DNA of 64,000 nucleotides from Cytophagales bacterium (lineage in GTDB: Bacteria > Bacteroidota > Bacteroidia > Cytophagales > Spirosomataceae). The position numbers and the translations under genes are program-made. Positions 8,720 to 17,573 of the stretch are shown piece by piece (position 1 is the first letter of the stretch; each line of letters begins with the position of its first letter). Under the pieces are notes generated by a model that was given only the letters and a program-made list of their open reading frames with translations, was not told the DNA's origin and ran no database searches. The stretch is from the NCBI GenBank assembly GCA_024742395.1, contig JANSYO010000009.1:1-64000 (forward strand). The letters run 5' to 3'.

Positions 8720-9751
8720 ATGAAGAAACATATCCTAGTATTAAGCATGCTCCTGGGTGCAATGACTGCATCCGCTCAGGATCCTCAGTTTTCACAGTTC
8801 TATGCTGCACCTATGTATCATAATCCTGCGTTTACAGGTAGCGGCTATGCACCTAGAGTCATATTTAATTTTCGAAATCAATGGCCTTCTTTGTCGGCCA
8901 ATTTTACCTCCTCTGCAATTTCAGTAGATCATTACATTGAAAAGTTTAATAGTGGAGTGGGCTTAATGGTTTTAAATGATCAGCAGGGTTCAGCACGTTT
9001 AAAGAATACAGAGATATCAGGATTCTATTCCTATCAGGTTAACTTAATAGATGACCACTTTTTGAGATTAGGTGTTCAGGCTACCAGATCAAATCGTGGT
9101 TTTAATACCAATGGCTTAACCTTTCCTGACCAGTTTGATAACAATGGTTATAATGGAAATCCAACTTCTGACCCTTTAGCGAATATTTCTTCAAATGCTA
9201 GTTTTACAGATTTTAGCACAGGGTTTTTATATTATAATCCCAAAGCCTATTTAGGTTTTAGCGTTCACCATTTAACTCAACCAGATTTAGGCCTTACTAC
9301 CGGTTCTGCAGAAGTTCTTGATAGAAAATATATGGTTAACGGTGGATTTAATATTCCTTTGGGCACGCCTCCGGGTGGGGCGGGAAGTTCTGATAAGGAA
9401 TTTATAGCAAGTCCAGCCTTTTTATATAAACAGCAAGGCAAGTTTTCCCAATTAGATTTAGGAGCCTATGTCACTTATAGTCCATTGACCGTTGGGCTTT
9501 GGTACAGAGGAATCCCATTAAAGAAGAATGGGACAGAGAGTATTAATCATGACGCATTAGTAGCCCTTGCAGGTTTCAGGTTTGATAACTTTTCTTTTGG
9601 ATATAGTTATGACCTAACAATAAGTAGTCTAGGTACTACCTCTGGCGGGGCTCATGAAATATCAGTTGCATACCAATTTGACGCCTTTGAGTCAGAGAAA
9701 AACCCCCACATTAGACGCAGAAAAAAGGAGTTGTCGTGCCCCAAGTTTTAG
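8720..9751 (+). CDS. PorP/SprF family type IX secretion / gliding membrane protein
   Basis: 343 aa from the ATG at 8720. A longer frame begins at a TTG at 8681, but the ATG starts a proper signal peptide (MKKHILVLSMLLGAMTASA) and is preferred. After cleavage the protein begins QDPQFSQFYAAPMYHNPAFTGSG, the hallmark start of PorP/SprF proteins, and continues as an outer-membrane barrel. SprF-type proteins are needed for secretion or attachment of their partner T9SS substrates and are often encoded next to large adhesins. No large adhesin gene adjoins it here, so its partner may be elsewhere, possibly the type B protein at 4704-6746. Confidence 0.9.
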   Translation: MKKHILVLSMLLGAMTASAQDPQFSQFYAAPMYHNPAFTGSGYAPRVIFNFRNQWPSLSANFTSSAISVDHYIEKFNSGVGLMVLNDQQGSARLKNTEISGFYSYQVNLIDDHFLRLGVQATRSNRGFNTNGLTFPDQFDNNGYNGNPTSDPLANISSNASFTDFSTGFLYYNPKAYLGFSVHHLTQPDLGLTTGSAEVLDRKYMVNGGFNIPLGTPPGGAGSSDKEFIASPAFLYKQQGKFSQLDLGAYVTYSPLTVGLWYRGIPLKKNGTESINHDALVALAGFRFDNFSFGYSYDLTISSLGTTSGGAHEISVAYQFDAFESEKNPHIRRRKKELSCPKF

Positions 9752-9782
9752 GAGGTACGACGGCACCAAAATTTTAATTACA

Positions 9783-9816
9783 AGAGACTCTGCTTTGCAG
9801 GGTCTCTTTTTCTTTT
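9783..9816 (+). terminator. Intrinsic terminator downstream of the PorP/SprF-family gene
   Basis: AGAGACTCTG (9783-9792) pairs with CAGGGTCTCT (9798-9807) through a 10-bp stem with one wobble and a CTTTG loop, followed by a T-rich run. It ends the transcript begun upstream of 8720. Confidence 0.8.
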
Positions 9817-9823
9817 ATATTGC
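9794..9823 (+). promoter_or_regulatory. Putative promoter for the amino-acid permease gene
   Basis: TTTG at 9794-9797, an 18-bp spacer and TATATTGC at 9816-9823 roughly fit the Bacteroidota consensus. The -33 element sits in the loop of the upstream terminator. The start codon is 24 nt downstream. Confidence 0.35.
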
Positions 9824-9847
9824 GTTGTTAAAACCAATGTAATACAA

Positions 9848-11305
9848 ATGGCATCAAACCTTTGGGCACGTAAGTCAATTGATAAATTAATAAAAAACGT
9901 CTCTGGTGACGCTAACGAGCTTAAGAGATCACTAAGTGCCACAAGCTTAGTCGCTCTTGGAATTGGAGCAATAATTGGAGCAGGATTGTTTTCACTTACC
10001 GGAATTGCGGCGGCAAATCATGCAGGGCCTGCTGTAACTATCTCTTTTGTCTTAGCAGCCGTAGGTTGTGCCTTTGCGGGCCTTTGTTATGCTGAGTTCG
10101 CTTCAATGATTCCGATCGCCGGTAGTGCATACACCTACTCTTATGCAACAATGGGTGAATTCGTGGCCTGGATAATTGGCTGGGATCTGGTTTTAGAATA
10201 TGCTTTGGGTGCTGCAACTGTAGCCGTAAGCTGGTCTCGTTATTTATTAGAATTGCTTAGCTCATGGGGCATTCATTTGCCTGCTAATTTTGTTTGTTCT
10301 CCTTATGAGACTCTTGAGTTAGCAAATGGAACCATTGTTAACGGTGGATTCATAAATCTTCCTGCAGTTATTATTGTCTTTTTACTTTCTTTATTACTAA
10401 TCCGTGGAACTCAAGGGTCTGCAAGTATGAATAACCTTCTTGTTATTCTAAAGCTGGCTGTGGTTGTTGTTTTTATTGTTTTAGGTTGGAGTCATATTGA
10501 CCCGCAAAATTATGAACCCTATATTCCAGCGAATACCGGGGTTAGAAGTGAGTTTGGATGGACGGGAATTGCTACTGGTGCTGCAGTTGTTTTCTTTGCA
10601 TTTATAGGCTTTGATGCGGTTTCTACAGCGGCACAAGAAGCGAAAAATCCTCAAAGAGACATGCCCATAGGAATTCTGGGATCCTTAGTTGTTTGTACTA
10701 TTTTGTATGTTTTATTTTCGCATGTAATGACAGGGTTGGTGCATTATACAGAGTTTGCGAATGATGCAAAACCAGCTGCAACTGCTTTTGCAAAGACCGG
10801 GTATGATTTTTTACAAAATGGATTAATCATTGCCATTCTGGCTGGTTATACCTCTGTTATGTTAGTGATGCTTCTGGGGCAGAGTAGAGTTTTTTATACT
10901 ATGAGCCAAGATGGTTTATTGCCAAAGTTCTTTGGCGATGTACATGCTAAGTTCAGGTCTCCCTGGAAAACCAACTTATTTTTTATGATTTTCGTGAGTT
11001 TATTTGCTGGTTTTGTACCGGTAAGTGATTTGGGTCATATGGTCAGTATTGGAACTTTGTTTGCCTTTAGTTTGGTATGTGCAGGTGTTTGGTTAATGCG
11101 TGTAAGAAGGCCAGATATGAAAAGATCTTTCAAAACACCGCTGGTTCCCTTTGTCCCGATTATGGGTATCTTGGTTTGTGTTTATTTAATGACATCCTTG
11201 CCTATTGAAGCTTGGTATCGTTTGGCCATCTGGTTGGGTCTCGGTTTGGCTATTTACTTTTTTTACGGAAGAAAACACAGTAAAATTAATCATGAAGACG
11301 ATTAG
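9848..11305 (+). CDS. APC-family amino-acid permease
   Basis: A 485-aa polytopic inner-membrane protein with about 12 hydrophobic segments. The first segment carries the APC motif GIGAIIGAGLFSLTGIAA, with the substrate-backbone-binding glycines. The amphipathic FFAFIGFDAVSTAAQEAKNPQRDMP loop, which typifies the cationic amino-acid/YfnA-like branch, follows later. It probably imports amino acids in symport with protons; the substrate is not clear. It is codirectional with a second amino-acid transporter 80 nt downstream, which has its own likely promoter. Confidence 0.9.
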   Translation: MASNLWARKSIDKLIKNVSGDANELKRSLSATSLVALGIGAIIGAGLFSLTGIAAANHAGPAVTISFVLAAVGCAFAGLCYAEFASMIPIAGSAYTYSYATMGEFVAWIIGWDLVLEYALGAATVAVSWSRYLLELLSSWGIHLPANFVCSPYETLELANGTIVNGGFINLPAVIIVFLLSLLLIRGTQGSASMNNLLVILKLAVVVVFIVLGWSHIDPQNYEPYIPANTGVRSEFGWTGIATGAAVVFFAFIGFDAVSTAAQEAKNPQRDMPIGILGSLVVCTILYVLFSHVMTGLVHYTEFANDAKPAATAFAKTGYDFLQNGLIIAILAGYTSVMLVMLLGQSRVFYTMSQDGLLPKFFGDVHAKFRSPWKTNLFFMIFVSLFAGFVPVSDLGHMVSIGTLFAFSLVCAGVWLMRVRRPDMKRSFKTPLVPFVPIMGILVCVYLMTSLPIEAWYRLAIWLGLGLAIYFFYGRKHSKINHEDD

Positions 11306-11320
11306 AATTTGCTGAAATTC

Positions 11321-11349
11321 TTGCAAGCCCCACTTTTCTGTTATCTTGC
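11321..11349 (+). promoter_or_regulatory. Putative promoter for the AGCS symporter gene
   Basis: TTG at 11321-11323, an 18-bp spacer and TATCTTGC at 11342-11349, one mismatch from TAnnTTTG. The ATG is 36 nt downstream. Confidence 0.45.
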
Positions 11350-11385
11350 GAATTAATAATCTTTCGTCAACTCTATATTTAGTAT

Positions 11386-12960
11386 ATGTTATTAGAAAAA
11401 CTACTTCAAGACACCCCCGAAAAAGGAATAGATGAGATAATCAATGATTGGTTTACCCCTATTGCCGATGCTTGGGGCAATATTGTGCTCTTTAGGGTGT
11501 TTGATGTTCCTTTTATATTGATTCTGCTGGTAGGTGGGGCACTTATTTTTACTGTCTATTTTTCGTTTGTAAATATTAGGAGGTTTCCCCTTTCAATAAA
11601 TATAGTTAGAGGGAAATATGATGCTATTGAACAAGGAGCTGAACCCGTAACCACGCCTAATTTGAATGTTGTAGACGGAGATATTGTCGACACCATAAGG
11701 ATTGAAGGTAAAGAGGGTGAGGTCAGTCATTTCCAGGCTTTAGCCACTGCTGTATCAGGAACTGTAGGGCTTGGTAATATCGCCGGAGTTGCGTTGGCAA
11801 TTGCATTAGGCGGACCCGGAGCTACATTTTGGATGATAGTATGCGGCATATTAGGTATGTCCACAAAATTTGTAGAATGTACCTTAGGAGTAAAATACCG
11901 TGACATTGGAAAAGATGGTACAGTTTACGGAGGACCCATGTATTACCTTAAAAAGGGTTTTGCGGATATAGGGAAAGCAGGGATTGGAAAAGGACTGGCT
12001 GTCATTTTTGCAATACTTTGTGTAGGTGCTTCATTCGGTGGCGGTAATGCTGCTCAATCAAATCAAGCTGCTTCTCAGTTAGCCTCATTGATCGGTTGGA
12101 CTGGTGGCAGCTCTGGGACTATTATCGGAATTGCTTTGGCAATACTTGTTGGTATCGTAATAATTGGTGGTATTAAAAGAATTGCACAAGTAACTGAAAA
12201 GGTCGTTCCTTTTATGGCTGCAATATATGTGGCAGCTTGTTTGTTTATCATTTTTGCCCATTTTAGCTTTATTGATGATGCTTTCGGCTTAATCTTTAGT
12301 AATGCTTTTAACCCAGAAGCAGGCCTTGGTGGACTATTTGGAGTGATGATAATTGGTTTTCAGCGAGCTGCATTCTCTAATGAAGCAGGAGCAGGCTCCG
12401 CATCGATAGCTCACTCAGCAGTAAAAACTAAATATCCGGCTTCTGAGGGATTGGTTGCTCTTTTAGAGCCTTTCATCGATACGGTAGTCATATGTACAAT
12501 GACTGCATTGGTTATTATAATTTACAACAGTTCTGGGGTCTTTGAATATGGTGGTGCCAGCGTAATAATTGACGGTCAGGAAGTAGAAGGATCTGTCTTA
12601 ACTTCAATGGCATTTGCTTCGGTAATTCCATGGTTTCCATATATTCTTACCTTGGCCATTGTGCTTTTTGCAGTTTCTACGATGATTTCATGGTCATACT
12701 ATGGTCTTCAGGCATGGATGTACCTATTTGGTAAGTCTAAATTGGCCGATCTTACTTATAAGGTGCTTTTCTTAGTATTCATTGTAATAGGTGCGGCGGC
12801 AAATATGAGTGCTGTTTGGGGTTTCTCTGATGCGATGATTTTAGCCTTGGTTTTCCCTAATATGATCGGTTTAATATTCCTTTTTCCAAAAGTAAAAGAA
12901 GAACTCAATCGTTATTTAGATGCTATCGGGGTAGCCAGATTCTTTAATAAACATGAGTAA
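11386..12960 (+). CDS. Alanine/glycine:cation symporter (AGCS family)
   Basis: A 524-aa membrane protein with about 10-11 hydrophobic segments. It has the AGCS/sodium:alanine symporter signatures: TAVSGTVGLGNIAGVALAIALGGPGA, where G and A ligands shape the amino-acid site, GGPMYYL, and RAAFSNEAGAGSASIAHSA. It probably takes up alanine or glycine with sodium. The unusually long N-terminal 100 residues carry an extra charged stretch between the first hydrophobic segment and the core, which is common in marine Bacteroidota members. The stop lies 6 nt from the convergent aminotransferase stop. Confidence 0.92.
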   Translation: MLLEKLLQDTPEKGIDEIINDWFTPIADAWGNIVLFRVFDVPFILILLVGGALIFTVYFSFVNIRRFPLSINIVRGKYDAIEQGAEPVTTPNLNVVDGDIVDTIRIEGKEGEVSHFQALATAVSGTVGLGNIAGVALAIALGGPGATFWMIVCGILGMSTKFVECTLGVKYRDIGKDGTVYGGPMYYLKKGFADIGKAGIGKGLAVIFAILCVGASFGGGNAAQSNQAASQLASLIGWTGGSSGTIIGIALAILVGIVIIGGIKRIAQVTEKVVPFMAAIYVAACLFIIFAHFSFIDDAFGLIFSNAFNPEAGLGGLFGVMIIGFQRAAFSNEAGAGSASIAHSAVKTKYPASEGLVALLEPFIDTVVICTMTALVIIIYNSSGVFEYGGASVIIDGQEVEGSVLTSMAFASVIPWFPYILTLAIVLFAVSTMISWSYYGLQAWMYLFGKSKLADLTYKVLFLVFIVIGAAANMSAVWGFSDAMILALVFPNMIGLIFLFPKVKEELNRYLDAIGVARFFNKHE

Positions 12961-12966
12961 TAGTAA

Positions 12967-13794
12967 TTAGCCTTTCCAATTCTGCACTAAAGAATTGAAA
13001 CGGTCTAGTAATAATTGTGAAACAGGTCCCGCTTGGCCATCACCAATGATATGGTCATCTATTTGTGAAATACTTAATACTTTTTTTGTGGAAGAGGTCG
13101 TGAAGACCTCTTTCGCATTTAAGACCTCTTCAATAGTGAGGTCTCGTTCCTGAACTTCAAAGTCAGAAGTAAGCTGTTCAATAACAGTTTTGCGAGTAAT
13201 TCCTTTAAGTATGTTCTTCTTGGGTGTTATTATTTTGTCTTCTGAAACGACGAAAATGTTACTTCTACTGAGCTCAGATATCCATCCCTCTTTTACGAAA
13301 AGCACATCAGTACTTTTATTTTTCTTAAGATCAGGCATTATCTGAAGAAGGAATTTATAATCTGTAGATTTAATCTCTGGCATATCTCTGATATACTCTC
13401 TGGTTTCCACTTTTATGCCCTTTGCATAGATAAGATCTGCTACTTCAGAGATTTTCTCTGATAGAATAAAAAAGGATGGATTCGTGGAGGTCATCCCGTC
13501 AAGGGTTACTCCTCCTGTGAGAACGAATCTGAAAGAGCACTCCTTTTCAGGACATAAATCGATCATTTCAGCTACTGCTTCTTTTACCTGGCTTTCAGCA
13601 AAAGGAATAACAAGTCCTAGTTTTTCTGCAGAATTGCAAAATCTGGCCCAATACCAGTCCCATTGAAAGGGAATGCCATTGTATGTTCTGAAAAAATCAA
13701 AAAGTCCATATCCCCTAAATAGTCCAAGGTCATTTACCGGAATAAGCGTTTCAGACGTATTTTTTATCTGATTATTGTAGAAGCAGTGAAACAT
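12967..13794 (-). CDS. Class IV PLP-dependent aminotransferase
   Basis: A 275-aa fold-type IV enzyme, related to branched-chain aminotransferase, D-amino-acid transaminase and aminodeoxychorismate lyase. The N-terminal RGYGLFDFFRTYNG motif and Arg-rich FRFVLTGG are typical. The PLP lysine is probably in EIKSTDYKFLL, and the C-terminal half has ISELSRSNIFVV and ILKGITRKTVIEQL. At 275 aa it is shorter than IlvE (about 300-350 aa) and nearer PabC/Dat length, so the substrate is uncertain. It converges on the amino-acid symporter gene and is monocistronic. Confidence 0.82.
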   Translation of the reverse strand: MFHCFYNNQIKNTSETLIPVNDLGLFRGYGLFDFFRTYNGIPFQWDWYWARFCNSAEKLGLVIPFAESQVKEAVAEMIDLCPEKECSFRFVLTGGVTLDGMTSTNPSFFILSEKISEVADLIYAKGIKVETREYIRDMPEIKSTDYKFLLQIMPDLKKNKSTDVLFVKEGWISELSRSNIFVVSEDKIITPKKNILKGITRKTVIEQLTSDFEVQERDLTIEEVLNAKEVFTTSSTKKVLSISQIDDHIIGDGQAGPVSQLLLDRFNSLVQNWKG

Positions 13795-13959
13795 ATATTG
13801 GCTTTTACGAGTTATTAGGAAAGAAATTTAGGCCTTCATTTTTTTATCGCAAAGGACTAAAGCGTAATTACTTGGGATTGTTCGAAAAAACTACGAGTTT
13901 TACGGTAAACTATTACTAAAGTACTAAAATAGCCACATCGAGTTATTAAATAATAAACC

Positions 13960-15237
13960 ATGGAAGGTGTTACACTAGAAAACGAATACGCTTACATCAA
14001 AGACAGTAAGGTATTTTTAAAAGGGTATTTAGACATGCCCGACAGACAAATTGGAGAAGTTAAAAGAACTGAAGAAGAGGCGTTCCAATACTTTGTAAAC
14101 CGTTATGATATTGCGGTGAAGAAGGTGGATCAACTTGAAGAGGACATTGATGGTGCTCAAAATAAAGGGTCTTATTTAACTAAACTTATCCAGCTTAGAA
14201 GAAGGTTGCTGAGCTTTGATGGAATTGGTGACTTCATGCCTTTGCTGAAAAGGCTTGATATAAAAGAAGCTTATCTAAACGGCCTTATAGAGGTTAATCA
14301 AAAGAATAACGCAAAGGTTAAGGTGGAACTCCTGGAAGAAGCTAAAAAGTACAAGGATAGTGAAGATTGGGGCGAAGCCTCTGATGCTCTTCAGGAAATT
14401 CGCACTAAATGGATTCGTACCGGGCCTGTTAGTAAAGAACAGAATGACCTTATGGAGGAAGAGTTCAAGAATATTCTTGATTCTTTTTACCAGCGAAGAA
14501 AAACTTTCTTTGATGAGCAGAACAGAATAATTGATATCAATAAGGCTAAGTTTGAAGAGTTGATTCAAAAGTCCTATGATCTTCATATGAGACGAGACTG
14601 GGATGAGGCTTTCGAAGATATGAAATCATATCAACGTGAGTGGAAGGAGGTTGGGCCCGTACCACCAAAAATGCTAAAGTTTCTTTACCGCAATTTTAAG
14701 AAGTCTAATACTGCTTTTTATGAAAAGTATGCCCGTGCAAAAGGTGTACAGGTAAAACGTAGGGTTGATCCTAGAGTGGAATCTCAAAAACGTATGATGG
14801 TAGAGGCTGAGCACTTGGCCACGGCCGAAAACGAAGGGATATTTGATTCTACTGTGAAAGCTAAAGTATTGCTGAACCAATGGAAGAATATACGTGTGCC
14901 GTCTCATGTGGCCGATAGGAATGTGGCTGAGAGATTTAGAGCGGCTTGTGATAAAATATTCGAACTTAGCTACCTAATGAAAGTTGTGGGACGAAAGCAC
15001 CCTACATTTAATTTCTTAGATGATGAGCAAAAAAGCATGGTGAAGTACCGTGAGATGGAAAATATTGTAAGGAGAGCTAGAAATGATTTGCAAGAACTTG
15101 AAGACTCTACCTCACGAGAAGTTGGAAGTAGCGAGGATATGGACAGAATGATTTACAATAACCTCAAAACTCAAAAAAGAAAGCTTCTAATGAAGGAGAT
15201 AATTCTGGAAGAGCTACGTCAAAAAGTAAACTCTTGA
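13960..15237 (+). CDS. DUF349 domain-containing protein
   Basis: A 425-aa, highly charged, mostly helical protein without signal peptide or membrane segments. Several DUF349 repeats are visible, each with a W-x-x-[VT]-G-P-[VM] core: WIRTGPVSKEQNDLMEEEF, WKEVGPVPPKMLKFLYRNF, and a degenerate copy WKNIRVPSHVADRNVAERF. The repeats are predicted to form extended helical bundles. The family is widespread in Bacteroidota and has no established biochemical role here. A 16-nt gap separates it from the next gene, so the two may be cotranscribed. Confidence 0.88.
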   Translation: MEGVTLENEYAYIKDSKVFLKGYLDMPDRQIGEVKRTEEEAFQYFVNRYDIAVKKVDQLEEDIDGAQNKGSYLTKLIQLRRRLLSFDGIGDFMPLLKRLDIKEAYLNGLIEVNQKNNAKVKVELLEEAKKYKDSEDWGEASDALQEIRTKWIRTGPVSKEQNDLMEEEFKNILDSFYQRRKTFFDEQNRIIDINKAKFEELIQKSYDLHMRRDWDEAFEDMKSYQREWKEVGPVPPKMLKFLYRNFKKSNTAFYEKYARAKGVQVKRRVDPRVESQKRMMVEAEHLATAENEGIFDSTVKAKVLLNQWKNIRVPSHVADRNVAERFRAACDKIFELSYLMKVVGRKHPTFNFLDDEQKSMVKYREMENIVRRARNDLQELEDSTSREVGSSEDMDRMIYNNLKTQKRKLLMKEIILEELRQKVNS

Positions 15238-15253
15238 TCATTATTTATTAAAG

Positions 15254-17260
15254 ATGGCCATAATAGCTATTCTGTTAATTTTGGTATTTTTTTGGCTGCT
15301 GCACAAAATCAGTAAAACTGTTGCTGAAAGTGTCAGCAGCTATTTTATTATACTGTTTCTTGGCCTGGTCGGCAATATCATTCCGGTAGGCTATCTCATG
15401 TCCTACTTTTATGCTATTAATAAACCCATTTTCTGGTCTTTGACTTTGGTTTCTCTAGGAGCACTGGAGTTTTGGCTGGTTAAATATCTTATTAATACTA
15501 ATAGTAACAACCAGATACATTTTCGACTTCTGATAAAAGAGTATATCGGGGAATTCATCAAGAGTTTGAACTTTCCAGAGAAAGTTATTTTTGGAAGTCT
15601 ATTACTGGCTTTTTTGATATGTACTAGCATTAACACACTTGTTTTACTGACTACCTTTCCAAATGAGTGGGATAGTATGACAGGGCATCTTGTAAAATGT
15701 GCTTATTATTTGCAAAATGGTCATATGGGGAGGGTGAATGGCACGACTTGGTCTATAGACTATTATCCCAATTCACTTCCTACCTTGCAAATATTTGGAT
15801 ATCATTTGATAGGTGAAAAAGGATTTAAGCTTATTCATTTTGTTTCCTATTGGGTGTTCATTGCAACAACTTACGGTATTGCTAAACTTCTTTTTAACAC
15901 AAAAAAAGGAGCTGTTTTTTCGGCTTTTATGGCTGCTTTGTTGCCTTCAGCTCTAATTCAGGCGGTGACTACAGAAACGGATATTGTTCAATCGGCTTAT
16001 CTTGGGATGGTGGTATATTTTCTTTTGGTGGTCAATAAAAAGCCATCTTGGCTAAATATAGTTTTACTAGGGCTATCGGTATCCGTTTGGATTTCTCATA
16101 AAGTGACCTTTATGTTGATAGGTCCGGCAGTATTTCTAATAGGTTTATATGTTTTACTCGATACAAAGGATTTGAAGAGTAGAATTCTTCCGGCTTTCGG
16201 GATATTGGGCCTTGGCCTTGCAATTTATGTTTTACCTAATGGTTATATTGGCAATCTGAGGCAAGCCGAAAAATTTAGTTTGGGGGCTCTTTCAGCTCCA
16301 CCGGAAGTAATGAAATGGCACGGAATAGAAGGTTATTCTACTTCAGATAAGGTTAAAAACTTACAGTTTAACATTTTAAGATATTCTTCAGATTTTCTTC
16401 AATTAGATGGATTAAGAAATACAGAAGTAGGTGCCGAGATCAATAACGCTTTTCGATATTTGCCGAATAAAATCTTTAATAAATTTGGCTTAGACAGGAG
16501 GATGTTTTGGGTGGTTTTTCCTTTTGAAACTATGGGAGATCCACAGATGAAGTTTTACAGAGAAAGGCCCTTTTGGGGGATTATTAGCTTCATGTTATTT
16601 TTGCCAATAGCGGTTTATATTCTGTGGGTATTTGCAAAGCACTCAAAAAGAAGGAAAGAATTACTGCTGCCAATACTTTTTTTAGGTGCTGCAGTAATAC
16701 ATTTTCTCTCTTTAAGCTTCTCTGCACCATACGATCCAATTAAAGGTCGATATTTTATGAATATGGCAGTTTGGTGTCTTCCATTATTAAGTTTTTACTT
16801 TCAGGAAAAGAAAGGGGCTGCTTACCTAGCATTTTGCTCAATTATTGTTGGTATTTCTGCTATTCCAACCCTCACCCACCGTGGTTTATATCCACTTGTG
16901 GGAGAAAACAGTATTTTTAAACTCGATAGAATAGCCCAGCTTAATGTGACAAGGCCCGAAGGAACAGAAGCATATTATAATTTCGAAAAATTAGTTCCGG
17001 ATGACGCAATTGTAGCTTTAGGTACTCAACAAGAACACGAAGATTATGTTTACCCTTTGTGGGGAAAGAACTTTAATAGAACGCTAATTCCTATTCACCC
17101 TTTCAGGTCTCCTGTGAAGCCTATTCCAAAAGAGGCAGAATACCTTTTTTACTCAGAAGGTGTTATTCCTTACCAAGAGGGAGATATTCTACTAGGCGAA
17201 GGCGATAAGACTCCAGACACTCCGGTGCCAGAAAGTAAATTCTTCCTTAGAAAGCTTTAG
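15254..17260 (+). CDS. Polytopic membrane glycosyltransferase-like protein (GT-C type)
   Basis: A 668-aa protein with about 10-12 hydrophobic segments in the first 530 residues and a soluble C-terminal tail. The loop after an early segment contains NEWDSMTGHLVKCAYYL, and WSIDYYPNSLPTLQIFGYHL follows. An acidic pair in the first outer loop is the usual catalytic feature of GT-C/GT39-like enzymes, which move sugars from polyprenyl-phosphate donors outside the membrane. I see no closer family match. Lying 78 nt upstream of the ACP/KAS III cluster, it may act on the same surface glycan, though that is inferred from position only. Confidence 0.6.
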   Translation: MAIIAILLILVFFWLLHKISKTVAESVSSYFIILFLGLVGNIIPVGYLMSYFYAINKPIFWSLTLVSLGALEFWLVKYLINTNSNNQIHFRLLIKEYIGEFIKSLNFPEKVIFGSLLLAFLICTSINTLVLLTTFPNEWDSMTGHLVKCAYYLQNGHMGRVNGTTWSIDYYPNSLPTLQIFGYHLIGEKGFKLIHFVSYWVFIATTYGIAKLLFNTKKGAVFSAFMAALLPSALIQAVTTETDIVQSAYLGMVVYFLLVVNKKPSWLNIVLLGLSVSVWISHKVTFMLIGPAVFLIGLYVLLDTKDLKSRILPAFGILGLGLAIYVLPNGYIGNLRQAEKFSLGALSAPPEVMKWHGIEGYSTSDKVKNLQFNILRYSSDFLQLDGLRNTEVGAEINNAFRYLPNKIFNKFGLDRRMFWVVFPFETMGDPQMKFYRERPFWGIISFMLFLPIAVYILWVFAKHSKRRKELLLPILFLGAAVIHFLSLSFSAPYDPIKGRYFMNMAVWCLPLLSFYFQEKKGAAYLAFCSIIVGISAIPTLTHRGLYPLVGENSIFKLDRIAQLNVTRPEGTEAYYNFEKLVPDDAIVALGTQQEHEDYVYPLWGKNFNRTLIPIHPFRSPVKPIPKEAEYLFYSEGVIPYQEGDILLGEGDKTPDTPVPESKFFLRKL

Positions 17261-17338
17261 TCTTACTCAGCTAAATCTACATTCGTAAACCTTTTTAGTT
17301 AATTTTACGGTTGATATAGAAAACATAAACTGTTTTAA

Positions 17339-17569
17339 ATGAACCAAGAAGAATTTATTGAATTGTTCGCTGAACAATTTGACGAAACCGAAATTGATGA
17401 ATTCTCAATTGATACAGCATTTAGAGAGCTTGAAGAATGGGATTCAATGGTGGCTCTCATGGTAATTGCTATGATAGACGAGGAGTATAATGTGAAGGTC
17501 AGCGGAGATGATATAAGAAACTCAACGACTATAGCTGATTTAATTGCTGTAGTAGAATCTAAAAAATAA
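17339..17569 (+). CDS. Dedicated acyl carrier protein
   Basis: A 76-aa acidic four-helix protein. The phosphopantetheine site is Ser36 in LEEWDSMVALMVIAMI, where DSM replaces the usual DSL of AcpP and is common in specialised ACPs from glycan or polyketide loci. An acidic helix II follows, which would dock to KAS enzymes. The stop is 4 nt before the first KAS III gene. That tight linkage, and the sequence unlike housekeeping AcpP, suggest a carrier used only by this cluster. Confidence 0.9.
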   Translation: MNQEEFIELFAEQFDETEIDEFSIDTAFRELEEWDSMVALMVIAMIDEEYNVKVSGDDIRNSTTIADLIAVVESKK

Positions 17570-17573
17570 GACT

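Noticed and set aside
14275-14586. 103-aa frame on the minus strand
   Set aside because: Lies wholly within the DUF349 protein gene in antisense, with no start context or family match.
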